64,000 bases of DNA from Candidatus Zixiibacteriota bacterium (GTDB lineage: Bacteria > Zixibacteria > MSB-5A5 > WJJR01): positions 480,206 to 544,205 of the forward strand of contig DASWIS010000008.1 of NCBI GenBank assembly GCA_036397555.1, written 5' to 3'. Position numbers and translations under genes: made by a program. Positions 1 through 8,768 of this stretch are shown one piece after another. Within the stretch, counting starts at the first letter, position 1, and each line of letters begins with the position of its first letter. The notes under the pieces were generated by a model. That model did no database searches and was not told where the DNA came from. It worked only from the letters and a program-made list of their open reading frames with translations.

Positions 1-1622
1 GTCTTTCTCTCGGCGATATCCGCTACCCCGAGGGTGAGACAATCCCGCTGCTCGGTGAGAGGATGTCGGTGTACAGCGCTGGCGACCTGGTATTGGCGTC
101 AGTGATCGTCTCGTCGCAGACAGCGAGCGGTCCGATCGGCGTGACCGGCGTATTTCACTATCAGGCGTGCGACGACAACTCATGTCTTCCCCCCGATCGC
201 GTCACAGTCGAGTGGAGACTGATCGTTGCCGATGAGCGTGGATCGGCGCGCTATCCTGACATCTTTGCGCCCGTGACGAATTCCGCTGAGCCCGTTGCAC
301 CGATCAGGAGCGGGGTGACGATACCCCCACAACAGGAATCCGATTTGGAACGGCTCGTGCGCGAGCATGGCACATGGGGTTATGTCCTCGCGCTGCTGTT
401 GGCATTCAGCACCGGATTGCTGCTGTCGTTTTCGCCCTGTACCTATCCGATGATCCCCATCACGGTCTCGATCTTTGCCGGGCAGGCGCGCGGACCGGGA
501 CGGGGCTTCGTGTTGTCGCTCTTCTATGTGCTGACCATGGCGGTCCTCTATGGAATTATGGGCATCGTCGTGGCATCGGTCGGCGGCGTCTTCGGCGCCT
601 GGCTGGCACACCCGGTCGTGGTCGGCGCGATCGCGGTCATCTTCGTCGTCTTTGCACTCTCAATGTTCGGTCTGTATGAGCTACAGGTGCCCTTGGCGCT
701 GCGCAACAGGATGGCGGGCCAGGGGGGGGAAGGCGTCGGCGGCGCCATCGTACTGGGTGCTGTGGCTGCCCTTGTGGTCTCGCCGTGCGTGGGGCCATTC
801 GTAGCCGGGATTCTGCTCTATGTTGCCACCGCCGGATCGGCGGTGTTGGGGTTTCTGGTGTTGTTTACCTTTGCGCTGGGATTGGGCACACTCTTCCTGC
901 TCATCGGGACTTTTTCATCGGCGATCACCGCGCTCCCCCACGCCGGAATGTGGATGGAATCGGTCAAGAAGTTCTTTGGTTTTGTCCTCCTGCTCATGGC
1001 ACTGTATTTCCTGCGTGCGCTTATTTCGACTCCATTGCTCGCCCTTCTGACCGGACTGCTGCTGCTGTCGGCGGGCGTCTTCGGCGGTGGTTTCGACCGC
1101 CTCACGGCCGAAGCCGGATTCTTCCCGCGTCTGAAGAAACTCTTCGGCATCCTTTGCTTCATTCTGGGGCTGTATTTCTTTGGCGGGTATCTGGTCAGTT
1201 CGGGTCTTTTGTGGTCGCCGCTGAATCTCTCGCAACTGGACGGCACCGCCGCGTCGGGTTCGATGCATGATGGGGAAATCCCTTGGGGAGACGATCTTCA
1301 TGCTGGTATCGCCCGCGCCAAAACCGAGGGACGTCCGATACTGATCGACACGTGGGCGACATGGTGCATCAACTGCAAGCTGCTGGACACCAGGACATGG
1401 CCCGATGCGCGCGTGGTCGCCGAGGCGAAGCGTTTCGTGCCGATCAAGCTGCAGCTGGAGACAAGCAGCGCCCCTGAAACGCGCGAGTTCCTCGACTACT
1501 TTGGATTGAAGCAATACTCGTTGCCGACCACCATCCTGATCGACACGCGCGGCGGAGTGCAGAGTTTCCAGGGGTTCCTGGATGCCGATGAAATGCTCGG
1601 CCGCCTGAAGTCCGTAACGTAG
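1..1622 (+). CDS. dsbD: DsbD, thiol:disulfide interchange protein (5' end outside window)
   Basis: Cytoplasmic-membrane protein that passes electrons from cytoplasmic thioredoxin to periplasmic disulfide proteins. The frame is open from base 3, and the residues before the ATG at 63 (YPEG..., then YQACDDNSCLPP) fit the periplasmic N-terminal domain, so the true start lies left of the window; 539 residues are visible. Counting from the ATG at 63, a hydrophobic domain of about eight segments spans roughly 105-385 and carries two redox cysteines in FSPCTYP (about 125) and VSPCVGP (about 242). A thioredoxin-like C-terminal domain has the CxxC in ATWCINCK (about 434-437). All three DsbD modules are present. 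It ends 95 bases before polA, with no terminator seen. The family call is secure; whether the main substrate is DsbC-like, cytochrome maturation or other is not visible. Confidence 0.93.
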   Translation, partial: LSLGDIRYPEGETIPLLGERMSVYSAGDLVLASVIVSSQTASGPIGVTGVFHYQACDDNSCLPPDRVTVEWRLIVADERGSARYPDIFAPVTNSAEPVAPIRSGVTIPPQQESDLERLVREHGTWGYVLALLLAFSTGLLLSFSPCTYPMIPITVSIFAGQARGPGRGFVLSLFYVLTMAVLYGIMGIVVASVGGVFGAWLAHPVVVGAIAVIFVVFALSMFGLYELQVPLALRNRMAGQGGEGVGGAIVLGAVAALVVSPCVGPFVAGILLYVATAGSAVLGFLVLFTFALGLGTLFLLIGTFSSAITALPHAGMWMESVKKFFGFVLLLMALYFLRALISTPLLALLTGLLLLSAGVFGGGFDRLTAEAGFFPRLKKLFGILCFILGLYFFGGYLVSSGLLWSPLNLSQLDGTAASGSMHDGEIPWGDDLHAGIARAKTEGRPILIDTWATWCINCKLLDTRTWPDARVVAEAKRFVPIKLQLETSSAPETREFLDYFGLKQYSLPTTILIDTRGGVQSFQGFLDADEMLGRLKSVT

Positions 1623-1717
1623 TTCACGCCGGTATTCAGGGCCGGCCCTTCACAATTGGTCCCATCGGTGGAAAATCGGTTGCCGCCGCGGTGCGGTGGG
1701 TCATTTCTTCGCCTGTG

Positions 1718-4447
1718 ATGACTGCTGCCAAATCCCGACGTCTGTTTCTGATCGATGGCACCGCGCTGGCCTACAAAGCGTACTTTGCCTTCATCCGCAA
1801 CCCGCTGCGCAATTCCAAAGGTGAGAATACGTCGGCGGTTTTTGGCGTCGCCAATTCGCTCCTAAAGCTTCGTCGCGATGAACACCCCGACTTCTGGGTG
1901 TTCACATTCGACCGCCCGGAGCCGACATTCCGTCACGAACTCGACCAGCAATACAAAGCCACCCGTGAAGCGACACCCGATGAACTGATCGACCAACTCC
2001 CCCGCGTGAAGGAAGTGGCCGCGGCGCTCGGCTGCCCGTTGATGGAGATGGCCGGCTACGAAGCCGACGATCTGATCGCCACACTCGCACGCAAAGGAGT
2101 CGAAGAGGGACTCGAAATTGTCATTGTCTCCGGCGACAAGGACCTGATGCAGTTGGTGAGCGACCGGGTGTCGATCTACAACCCGCGCAAAGCGGGTGCG
2201 GAGATCGAGCGCCTCGATCCTGGGGGGGTCGAGGAGAAGTTCGGCGTGCCGCCCGATAAGGTGCGTGATGTCCTCGCGTTGATGGGTGACACCTCCGACA
2301 ATGTCCCCGGTGTTCCCGGCATCGGGCCCAAGACCGCTGTGCAGTTGATCCGCGAGTACGGTGATCTTGAAGCGACCCTGGCGGCCGCCGACAAAATCAA
2401 GCGTCCCGCTTTGCGCGACAAGCTCAAGGAATTTGCCGATCAGGCACGCCACTCCATGCGCATGGTGACGCTCGAAGATCAGTGCCCGATTGCCTGGACT
2501 CCCGACGCATGGGAGGTCGCCCGCGCCGACCGTGCGCGCGCCTTGAAGGTCTTCAGCGAACTGGAATTCAAGTCGCTGTCAAAGTGGCTCGAGGGCGGCG
2601 ATACGACGAGTGAGGAGTTTCCGGCAGCCACGAAAGACAAGCCCGGGACTTACGAAGGTGTCAAGTCGCTGTCACAGTTGGACAAGATCGTAACCGACAT
2701 GATGAAGGCCGAATGGCTGGCGGTCGATACCGAGACGACATCGCTGTCCACTCTCGACGCGCGACTCGTCGGGATTTCGCTGTCTTATTCTGCGGGCCAC
2801 GCATACTACATCCCGGTCGGACACGACGATTCCGCTTCGAATCTGGCCCTCGAGGATGTCCTCGAGCGTCTCATTCCCATTCTGACCGGCAACGGACCGA
2901 AGCTGATCGCGCAGAATGTCAAGTACGATGCCGGCATCTTCGCGCAATACAACATAGAACTGTCCAATATCGGTTTTGATCCGATGCTGGCGTCGTACTG
3001 TCTCGACCCCTCGGCACGCGCCCATGGTCTGGATCATCTTGCCGAATTCCACTGCGGGCATACCATGCAGCCGATCACCGATCTGATCGGCACCGGCAAA
3101 GATCAGAAAAACTTTGCCAGCGTCGATGTCAACGCCGCGACCTACTACGCCGCCGAGGACGCCGACTACACCTACCGCCTCCATGGGATTCTATCGCCCG
3201 AGCTGGACAAGGCCGGTGTCCGCCGATTGTTCGACGACATTGAACTGCCCTTGGCGACGGTCCTCGGGCGCATGGAACGCGCCGGAGTCCGAGTCGACGA
3301 GAAATATCTGAAGCGACTCTCCGGCGAAATGGAAACGCAGATCGCCGAGCTGACATCCGCCATCTATGAAGCGGCCGGGGAGGAGTTCAATCTCAACTCC
3401 CCCACCCAGTTGGGGCGCATCCTCTTCGACCGGCTCCAGCTTAGGTCTGCACGACGAACATCGAAGACGTCTCAGCGTGCGACCGATGTCGGCGTGCTCG
3501 AGAGTCTCGCTGCTGAACATGCAGTACCGCGTCTGATGCTGGACTATCGTCAGGTGACCAAGTTGAAGTCGACCTATGTCGACGCGCTCCTGGGACTGAT
3601 TCATCCCAAGACCGGCCGTGTCCATACGTCGTTTCAGCAAACGGTCGCGGCCACCGGGCGGCTCTCGTCGTCCGATCCCAATTTGCAAAACATTCCGGTG
3701 CGCACCGAGGAGGGACGCAAAATCCGCGCGGCATTCGTGCCGCGCGACGGCCGGCATACGCTCCTAGTGGCGGATTACTCCCAAATCGAACTGCGGTTGA
3801 TGGCGCACTTTTCCGAAGATCCGGCTCTGGTCAGCGCCTTCCGTGATGCCGCCGATGTCCACGCGCGCACGGCCGCCGAGATTTTTGGCATTCCCGAATC
3901 GGATGTCTCGCCGAAACAGCGCCGCCTCGCCAAGACGGCGAATTTCGGCATCATCTACGGGGTCTCGGCCTACGGTCTGTCTCAGCAATCCGACCTCTCG
4001 GTCGGCGAAGCCAGAGAGTTCATCGACGCCTACTTCCGGCGCTATCCCGGCGTCCGTCAGTTCATCGACCAGACTGTCGAGAAGGCGCGCGCAGAGGGGA
4101 TCGTACGGACAATGTCCGGGCGACGCCGCTTCTTGCCTGACATTAAATCATCCGATCGCCGCAGCCGCGAGTTCGCCGAACGCACGGCGGTCAACACGCC
4201 GATGCAGGGGACGGCCGCCGACATCATTAAAATGGCGATGATCGAAATCGACCGGCGGTTGCGTGATGAAGGCAAAGCGTCTGTCATGACCCTGCAGGTG
4301 CATGACGAGCTGGTATTTGATGCACCCAAGTCGGAAATCGACTGGCTCCGACCCGTGGTCAGGGACGCGATGGAGAATGTCGTCAAGCTCAGTGTACCGC
4401 TCTCCGTCGACATCGGCGCCGGCGCCAACTGGCTGGATGCAAAGTAG
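1718..4447 (+). CDS. polA: DNA polymerase I
   Basis: Replication and repair polymerase that removes RNA primers and fills gaps. The 909 residues match the full three-domain form. The N-terminal FEN-like 5'-3' exonuclease starts at LFLIDGTALAYKAY. The 3'-5' proofreading domain has intact ExoI (DTETTSL, about 336), ExoII (NVKYDAG) and ExoIII (YYAAEDADY) motifs, so unlike Thermus or Bacillus Pol I it should proofread. The polymerase domain has motif A (VADYSQIELR, about 685), motif B (RRLAKTANFGIIYG, about 737, with Phe at the nucleotide-selecting position) and motif C (QVHDELVFD, about 862). I chose the ATG at 1718 because MTAAKSRRLFLIDG is a normal family N-terminus; an in-frame GTG at 1691 would add nine residues. 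No strong ribosome binding site precedes either start. Confidence 0.96.
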   Translation: MTAAKSRRLFLIDGTALAYKAYFAFIRNPLRNSKGENTSAVFGVANSLLKLRRDEHPDFWVFTFDRPEPTFRHELDQQYKATREATPDELIDQLPRVKEVAAALGCPLMEMAGYEADDLIATLARKGVEEGLEIVIVSGDKDLMQLVSDRVSIYNPRKAGAEIERLDPGGVEEKFGVPPDKVRDVLALMGDTSDNVPGVPGIGPKTAVQLIREYGDLEATLAAADKIKRPALRDKLKEFADQARHSMRMVTLEDQCPIAWTPDAWEVARADRARALKVFSELEFKSLSKWLEGGDTTSEEFPAATKDKPGTYEGVKSLSQLDKIVTDMMKAEWLAVDTETTSLSTLDARLVGISLSYSAGHAYYIPVGHDDSASNLALEDVLERLIPILTGNGPKLIAQNVKYDAGIFAQYNIELSNIGFDPMLASYCLDPSARAHGLDHLAEFHCGHTMQPITDLIGTGKDQKNFASVDVNAATYYAAEDADYTYRLHGILSPELDKAGVRRLFDDIELPLATVLGRMERAGVRVDEKYLKRLSGEMETQIAELTSAIYEAAGEEFNLNSPTQLGRILFDRLQLRSARRTSKTSQRATDVGVLESLAAEHAVPRLMLDYRQVTKLKSTYVDALLGLIHPKTGRVHTSFQQTVAATGRLSSSDPNLQNIPVRTEEGRKIRAAFVPRDGRHTLLVADYSQIELRLMAHFSEDPALVSAFRDAADVHARTAAEIFGIPESDVSPKQRRLAKTANFGIIYGVSAYGLSQQSDLSVGEAREFIDAYFRRYPGVRQFIDQTVEKARAEGIVRTMSGRRRFLPDIKSSDRRSREFAERTAVNTPMQGTAADIIKMAMIEIDRRLRDEGKASVMTLQVHDELVFDAPKSEIDWLRPVVRDAMENVVKLSVPLSVDIGAGANWLDAK

Positions 4448-4499
4448 ACTCAACCGACAAAGCCGTCTGTGTGTAAGACGCAAAGTGAATAGTCATCGA

Positions 4500-6173
4500 A
4501 TGAACAGACCGCACACGATGCGCCCCGCTACCAGCGTTCTGACTCTTGCCGTTCTGTTCGTCGCTGGTCTTTTGCCGACGCACTTGCGGGGCGACGAGAT
4601 TTCATGGCCCGCGTGGGATGACGTGCTCGGCAGGGCGGCGTCCGATCCCGCCGCAAAGTATGGGCTGTACGTCTACCGTACCCTGGCCGTGCCGCATCCC
4701 GATGTCTATCTCAGGGCCGATCTTCTGACCTCGGAGATCATTGAAAGCCTGCCCGGCGGCCGTGGCGCCTATCGCGCCTCTGATCTTCGTGACTATCAAT
4801 TCTTTGATGACCTGCGCTCGGGCGCGATCAGCGGACGCCCCTTCAGTTGGCGCGACTGGGTGGTCATCCCCGACAGCGTCTACGACGATCCAATCACTCC
4901 GTCATCGGCAAAGCGGTGGATCGACCGACGCTCCACGCCGGTCGCCGTTCTCCTGCAGGCGGTGTCTCCACGATTGAACACGGTGGAAGGTGCCGTCATG
5001 CGCTTTGTTCAGTCGCGACGGTCCGGACGATCGCCCGACAGCGTGTATGTCATTATCGACGGGGAGGGCACCGGATATTTGCTCGATGGTCATCGCCTGC
5101 TGCGCGGCGGCATTCACGAGACCTCTCCGGAGACCTCGTGGTTGAAACCCGCCATCGTCTTCAACGACCGTGCGACATACTATCCGCTTTTGGGTCGCGA
5201 TGACCGCAGCCGCGATACTGCGCTCGCGCGCGCGGTCCAGCGACTTGGGCCGGTCGGTATGCTGAATCTACCGGTACAAGCGTTGCAGCGCATCAACACC
5301 CTCCGGAGCATCGCACGACTTGACAGTGACCGAGAGAAATTTCTGGCTGCAGTGCTCTGCTCTGGTCTCCGTGACCTCTCGATGACACCGGTCCGGGACG
5401 CCTGGTCACGCGCATGGGATTCGTCGGGATCAATTATGCCGGCGTGTCGCTCGGCCATGATGGCTGCGGCTCTATTCGCCGCAAACCGGCTGAGCCCCGC
5501 CACGCGGCGACTATGCCGTATGATCGATCGCAATGCGTTCGCAGAGGGCACGGCGGAACTGCAATCGTCTTATCTCAGTTTGACCGGCCGGATGGCGAAT
5601 CGTGCCGACACAGCCGACACCATGCAGGAAAGCTGGGGCATTCTCTGGGGACGTGATTTCATCGACATCGGCATCGATGACATCGTGCGAACCCGCGCAG
5701 GGGAAAGCTTCTCACAGATGCAAGCCATGTCGGCGGTTCTCAGCGCCGCCGGTGTCGATTATTTCTGCCTGAGTCTGTGGGCGCCGAACTTGATGGCACC
5801 CGAGCAATACTGGATCATCGCTGCCGGTGGCACGCATCAATTCAATCTCGGTCGCTGGACCCCGGTCCCCAAGGCGAAAGGCACATTTGACCGGTCCGTA
5901 CTTCTGTCAACCGGGTACGGGCTGCCGGGACGGTGGGTCGAACTCACGAAAGGGCCCTTATGCACCGACGCCGAGCCGTTGCAGATTGCCGGCGAACTCA
6001 ATCGCATCAGCCGAGAGGTTCCCGGAGCCGACATTCAGATACGTTTCCCTAACGGGCAGCTGGCTCGACTTCTTGATGTATCCACTCAGATTGCCGACGA
6101 ACAATGGCGCATCGTCAAGATGTGCTGGGACTGTGTCACGTCGGATTCGACCGAAACCGCTCTCTCGCCATGA
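4500..6173 (+). CDS. Exported protein of unknown function
   Basis: Not recognised. The 557-residue product starts with a clear signal peptide (basic MNRPHTMRP, then a hydrophobic stretch VLTLAVLFVAGLLP), so it should be periplasmic or surface-exposed; no other membrane segment is obvious and no lipobox is seen. The mature part is a mixed globular sequence containing VYVIIDGEGTGYLLDGHRLL and, near the C-terminus, a stretch around RTRAGESFSQMQAMSAVLSAAGVDY. That stretch faintly recalls the helix of transglutaminase-like proteins but has serine where the catalytic cysteine would sit, so I do not assign the family. Start choice: the ATG at 4500 precedes the signal peptide; another lies at 4518. 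It sits 52 bases after polA and 46 before coaE on the same strand, so co-transcription is possible, but this context says nothing specific about its role. Confidence 0.75.
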   Translation: MNRPHTMRPATSVLTLAVLFVAGLLPTHLRGDEISWPAWDDVLGRAASDPAAKYGLYVYRTLAVPHPDVYLRADLLTSEIIESLPGGRGAYRASDLRDYQFFDDLRSGAISGRPFSWRDWVVIPDSVYDDPITPSSAKRWIDRRSTPVAVLLQAVSPRLNTVEGAVMRFVQSRRSGRSPDSVYVIIDGEGTGYLLDGHRLLRGGIHETSPETSWLKPAIVFNDRATYYPLLGRDDRSRDTALARAVQRLGPVGMLNLPVQALQRINTLRSIARLDSDREKFLAAVLCSGLRDLSMTPVRDAWSRAWDSSGSIMPACRSAMMAAALFAANRLSPATRRLCRMIDRNAFAEGTAELQSSYLSLTGRMANRADTADTMQESWGILWGRDFIDIGIDDIVRTRAGESFSQMQAMSAVLSAAGVDYFCLSLWAPNLMAPEQYWIIAAGGTHQFNLGRWTPVPKAKGTFDRSVLLSTGYGLPGRWVELTKGPLCTDAEPLQIAGELNRISREVPGADIQIRFPNGQLARLLDVSTQIADEQWRIVKMCWDCVTSDSTETALSP

Positions 6174-6219
6174 GTTTTCTTCTACGCCACACTGCGTGCC
6201 CGGCGCATATTCATACCCG

Positions 6220-6894
6220 ATGGCAAAGTCCACCCGATCTGTACAACGCATTCCCCCACCCATCGTCGGGATCATCGGTCCCATCGGGTCCGGCAAGTCC
6301 AGCGTCGCCCAACTGCTTCAGCGGCGAGGAGCGGTCCTGATTAATGCTGACGCAATCGGGCATGAACTCCTCGAACACTCTGTCCTCGTCCGCCGTCGAA
6401 TCCGAAGGGCCTTCGGGAATTCCGTCACTGTCCGTGGCCTCATCGACCGCACCGTGTTGGCGCGTCTGGCGTTTGCCACACCTGCGAACACATCAGCGCT
6501 GAACGCCATTATGCGCCCGCCGCTTGTCCGCGAGGTGGCGCGTCGTATCAGGGCCGGACAGAAACGCCGCGACACGGTCGCGATAGTGCTCGATGCCGCC
6601 CTGCTTCTGGAGTGGCGCGGCGCGGGCTTGCAATGGGATTATCTGATCGGTGTGTGGGCTCCCGAATCGGTTCGAACATCACGCCTCCGCAGCCGGGGGC
6701 TTGACGCGCCGGAAGTGCGTCGCCGGGCGCGTCGTCAATTGCCTTGGAGCCGGAAGCGCCGACAATGTGATTGTCTCATAAAAAATGACAGGACTTTGTC
6801 AATCCTTCGGCAACGGACGTATCGCTGCTGGGAAAAGATGTTATCTTCGTGTTCGCGGCGAGGCAGCCGCATCAGCAACAGGAGAGTCCGATGA
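6220..6894 (+). CDS. coaE: Dephospho-CoA kinase
   Basis: Last step of coenzyme A synthesis, phosphorylating the ribose 3'-hydroxyl of dephospho-CoA with ATP in the cytosol. The 224-residue product shows a P-loop GPIGSGKS at about 20-27, the family signature INADAIGHELL just after it, and LDAALLLEWRG near the middle (usual form: a PLL[FL]E motif). The C-terminal part keeps an R-rich LID region and the end motif KNDRTLSIL, corresponding to the usual N-x-G/D-x-x-x-L. It is divergent: the usual HP after the central helix reads RPPLV, and the C-terminus is very arginine-rich. An ATG at 6220 was chosen; a GTG at 6196 is also in frame. Its stop overlaps the start of the transketolase N subunit (ATGA), suggesting translational coupling. 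Confidence 0.85.
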   Translation: MAKSTRSVQRIPPPIVGIIGPIGSGKSSVAQLLQRRGAVLINADAIGHELLEHSVLVRRRIRRAFGNSVTVRGLIDRTVLARLAFATPANTSALNAIMRPPLVREVARRIRAGQKRRDTVAIVLDAALLLEWRGAGLQWDYLIGVWAPESVRTSRLRSRGLDAPEVRRRARRQLPWSRKRRQCDCLIKNDRTLSILRQRTYRCWEKMLSSCSRRGSRISNRRVR

Positions 6895-7775
6895 ACGCGA
6901 CGGCCGACCGGCGGAACCCCTATCGTTTTGGGATCGACCAGTTAAAGTCCAAGGCGCGGGACATCCGACGAGACATTATCACAATGCTGGTCGAGGCAAA
7001 ATCGGGACACACCGGTGGGCCGATGGGCTTTGCTGATGTCGCAACGGCACTCTTCTTCAATGAACTGGTCTACGATCCCAAAAACCCAAAGTGGCCGTGG
7101 AGGGACATGTGGTTTTACTCGTTTGGGCATGTGACCCCGATCCACTATTCGGCACTTGGCGAAGCGGGATTCTTCCCGCTACGGGACCTGATGAAGTTCC
7201 GCAAGTTCAACGGCCACCTGCAGGGACATCCGTCTTCGCTGGATACGCCCGGTGTGGAGGTTTCCTCCGGCTCGCTGGGGCAGGGCCTGTCGATTGCCTT
7301 TGGCGCCGCTTACGGCTCCCGGATGGATGGTCACCCGCGACGTGTCTACGGGTTGCTCTCCGACGGCGAACATCAGGAAGGGTCGATCTGGGAAGCGATC
7401 TTGTCGGCAGGTCACTACAAGCTCGACAACCTCTGCGCGATCGTCGACTACAACAACATCCAAATCGACGGATACATCGAAGACATCATGGGGCTGGCTC
7501 CGCTGGCCGACAAATATCGAGCGTTCCGCTGGCATGTCATCGAGATTGACGGCCATGACCTGGCTGCCATCTTGTCGGCACTGGAAGAGGCGCGACGGAC
7601 CAAGGGCAAGCCGACTGTCATCCTGGCGCGAACGGTGATGGGACAGCCCATCTCATTCATGTTGAACAATTACGAGTGGCATGGGAAACCGCCGACTCCG
7701 GACGAAGGGGAGAAAGCGCTGGCTGAATTGGGGACGACCTATGCGCAATGGTCCGAGCGGCTCCTATCCAACTGA
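6891..7775 (+). CDS. Transketolase, N-terminal (thiamine-diphosphate-binding) subunit
   Basis: With the next gene this forms a split transketolase of the pentose phosphate pathway, which moves two-carbon ketol units between sugar phosphates. The 294-residue product carries the pyrophosphate/metal half: AKSGHTGGPMG near the N-terminus, SSGSLGQGLSIAFG in the middle, and the thiamine diphosphate motif from SDGEHQEGS (about 157) to DYNNIQIDG. The ATG at 6891 has a good ribosome binding site (GGAGAG, 6881-6886) and overlaps the coaE stop. A longer reading from 6849 lacks one. Splitting into N and C subunits is common in archaea and many bacteria. It could act on related substrates (for example 1-deoxyxylulose synthase-like), but both halves look like ordinary two-gene transketolase. 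Confidence 0.93.
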   Translation: MNATADRRNPYRFGIDQLKSKARDIRRDIITMLVEAKSGHTGGPMGFADVATALFFNELVYDPKNPKWPWRDMWFYSFGHVTPIHYSALGEAGFFPLRDLMKFRKFNGHLQGHPSSLDTPGVEVSSGSLGQGLSIAFGAAYGSRMDGHPRRVYGLLSDGEHQEGSIWEAILSAGHYKLDNLCAIVDYNNIQIDGYIEDIMGLAPLADKYRAFRWHVIEIDGHDLAAILSALEEARRTKGKPTVILARTVMGQPISFMLNNYEWHGKPPTPDEGEKALAELGTTYAQWSERLLSN

Positions 7776-7787
7776 GCGGAGAAATCA

Positions 7788-8768
7788 ATGCCGGAAATGA
7801 AGAAAACGCGCGAAGGATTTGGCCGCGGGCTGGTCGAGTTGGGGCATTCCCATCCGGACGTCGTCGTGCTGGTGGGAGATCTGACCGATTCGACAATGGT
7901 CGGTTTCTTCGCCAAGGAATTTCCCGACCGCTTCATCGAGATGGGCGTCGCCGAACAAAACATGATGAACACGGCGGCCGGCCTCTCGCTGGTCGGCAAA
8001 ATCCCGTTTCTCTCGACCTACGGTGCCTTCGCCACCTGCCGCTGCCTGGACCAGATTCGCGTGACCGTTTGCTATTCCGACCTGAATGTCAAGATCGGCG
8101 GCGCGCACGGGGGTATTTCTGTAGGCCCCGATGGAGCCACCCATCAGGCGATGGAGGAGATTTCGATCCTGCGTTCGCTGCCGAATATGAAAGTGATCGT
8201 GCCGTGCGATTTCCACGAAACGAAGAAGGCCACACTCGCCGCGGCCGACATCTGGGGGCCCGTGTACATCCGCTTCGGTCGCGAAAACGTGCCGGTCGTG
8301 ACCGATGCCGACACACCCTTTGAATTCGGGCAAGGTTTGCAGATGCGCGATGGCGCCGATGTCGCAATCATTGCCTGCGGCGTCATGCTCTACGAAGCTC
8401 TGGAGGCCGCCGAAAATCTGTCGGGCCATGGTATCGAAGCCCGCGTCATCAATCTGCATACCGTCAAGCCGATCGACCGTGAAATCATCATCGCAGCGGC
8501 CGAGGAATGCGGTGCAATTGTGACCGCTGAAGAGCACCAAATCAACGGGGGGCTTGGAGGGGCGGTCGCAGAAGTCGTTGTGCGTTATCGCCCGGTCCCG
8601 ATGGAGTTTGTTGCCGTCGACGACCGTTTCGGCCAGTCCGGCAAGCCCGATGAACTCATGGCTGCCTTCGGATTGAAATCTCCCAACATCGTCGCCGCCG
8701 TCGAGAAAGTACTCAAACGCAAACGCGCCGGGGCGATGGTATCGATGATCGGTTCCTCAACCGAGTGA
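7788..8768 (+). CDS. Transketolase, C-terminal (pyrimidine-binding) subunit
   Basis: Second half of the split transketolase, 326 residues. It begins 12 bases after the N subunit, with a ribosome binding site GGAGA just before the ATG. The pyrimidine-binding domain is visible as RFIEMGVAEQNMMNTAAGLS, with the conserved Glu that activates thiamine diphosphate, followed by the conserved STYGAFA and GGAHGGISVGPDGATHQ segments. The C-terminal transketolase domain (DGADVAIIACGVM, then VITAEEH-like TAEEHQINGGLGGAVAE) is complete. The two subunits together equal one full-length transketolase. The stop overlaps the GTG start of the aminotransferase by four bases, so the coaE-tkt-tkt-aminotransferase run is probably one transcript. 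Confidence 0.94.
   Translation: MPEMKKTREGFGRGLVELGHSHPDVVVLVGDLTDSTMVGFFAKEFPDRFIEMGVAEQNMMNTAAGLSLVGKIPFLSTYGAFATCRCLDQIRVTVCYSDLNVKIGGAHGGISVGPDGATHQAMEEISILRSLPNMKVIVPCDFHETKKATLAAADIWGPVYIRFGRENVPVVTDADTPFEFGQGLQMRDGADVAIIACGVMLYEALEAAENLSGHGIEARVINLHTVKPIDREIIIAAAEECGAIVTAEEHQINGGLGGAVAEVVVRYRPVPMEFVAVDDRFGQSGKPDELMAAFGLKSPNIVAAVEKVLKRKRAGAMVSMIGSSTE

Noticed and set aside
5690..5770. Transglutaminase-like patch in the exported protein
   Set aside because: The catalytic cysteine position is serine, and no matching His/Asp pattern was seen.
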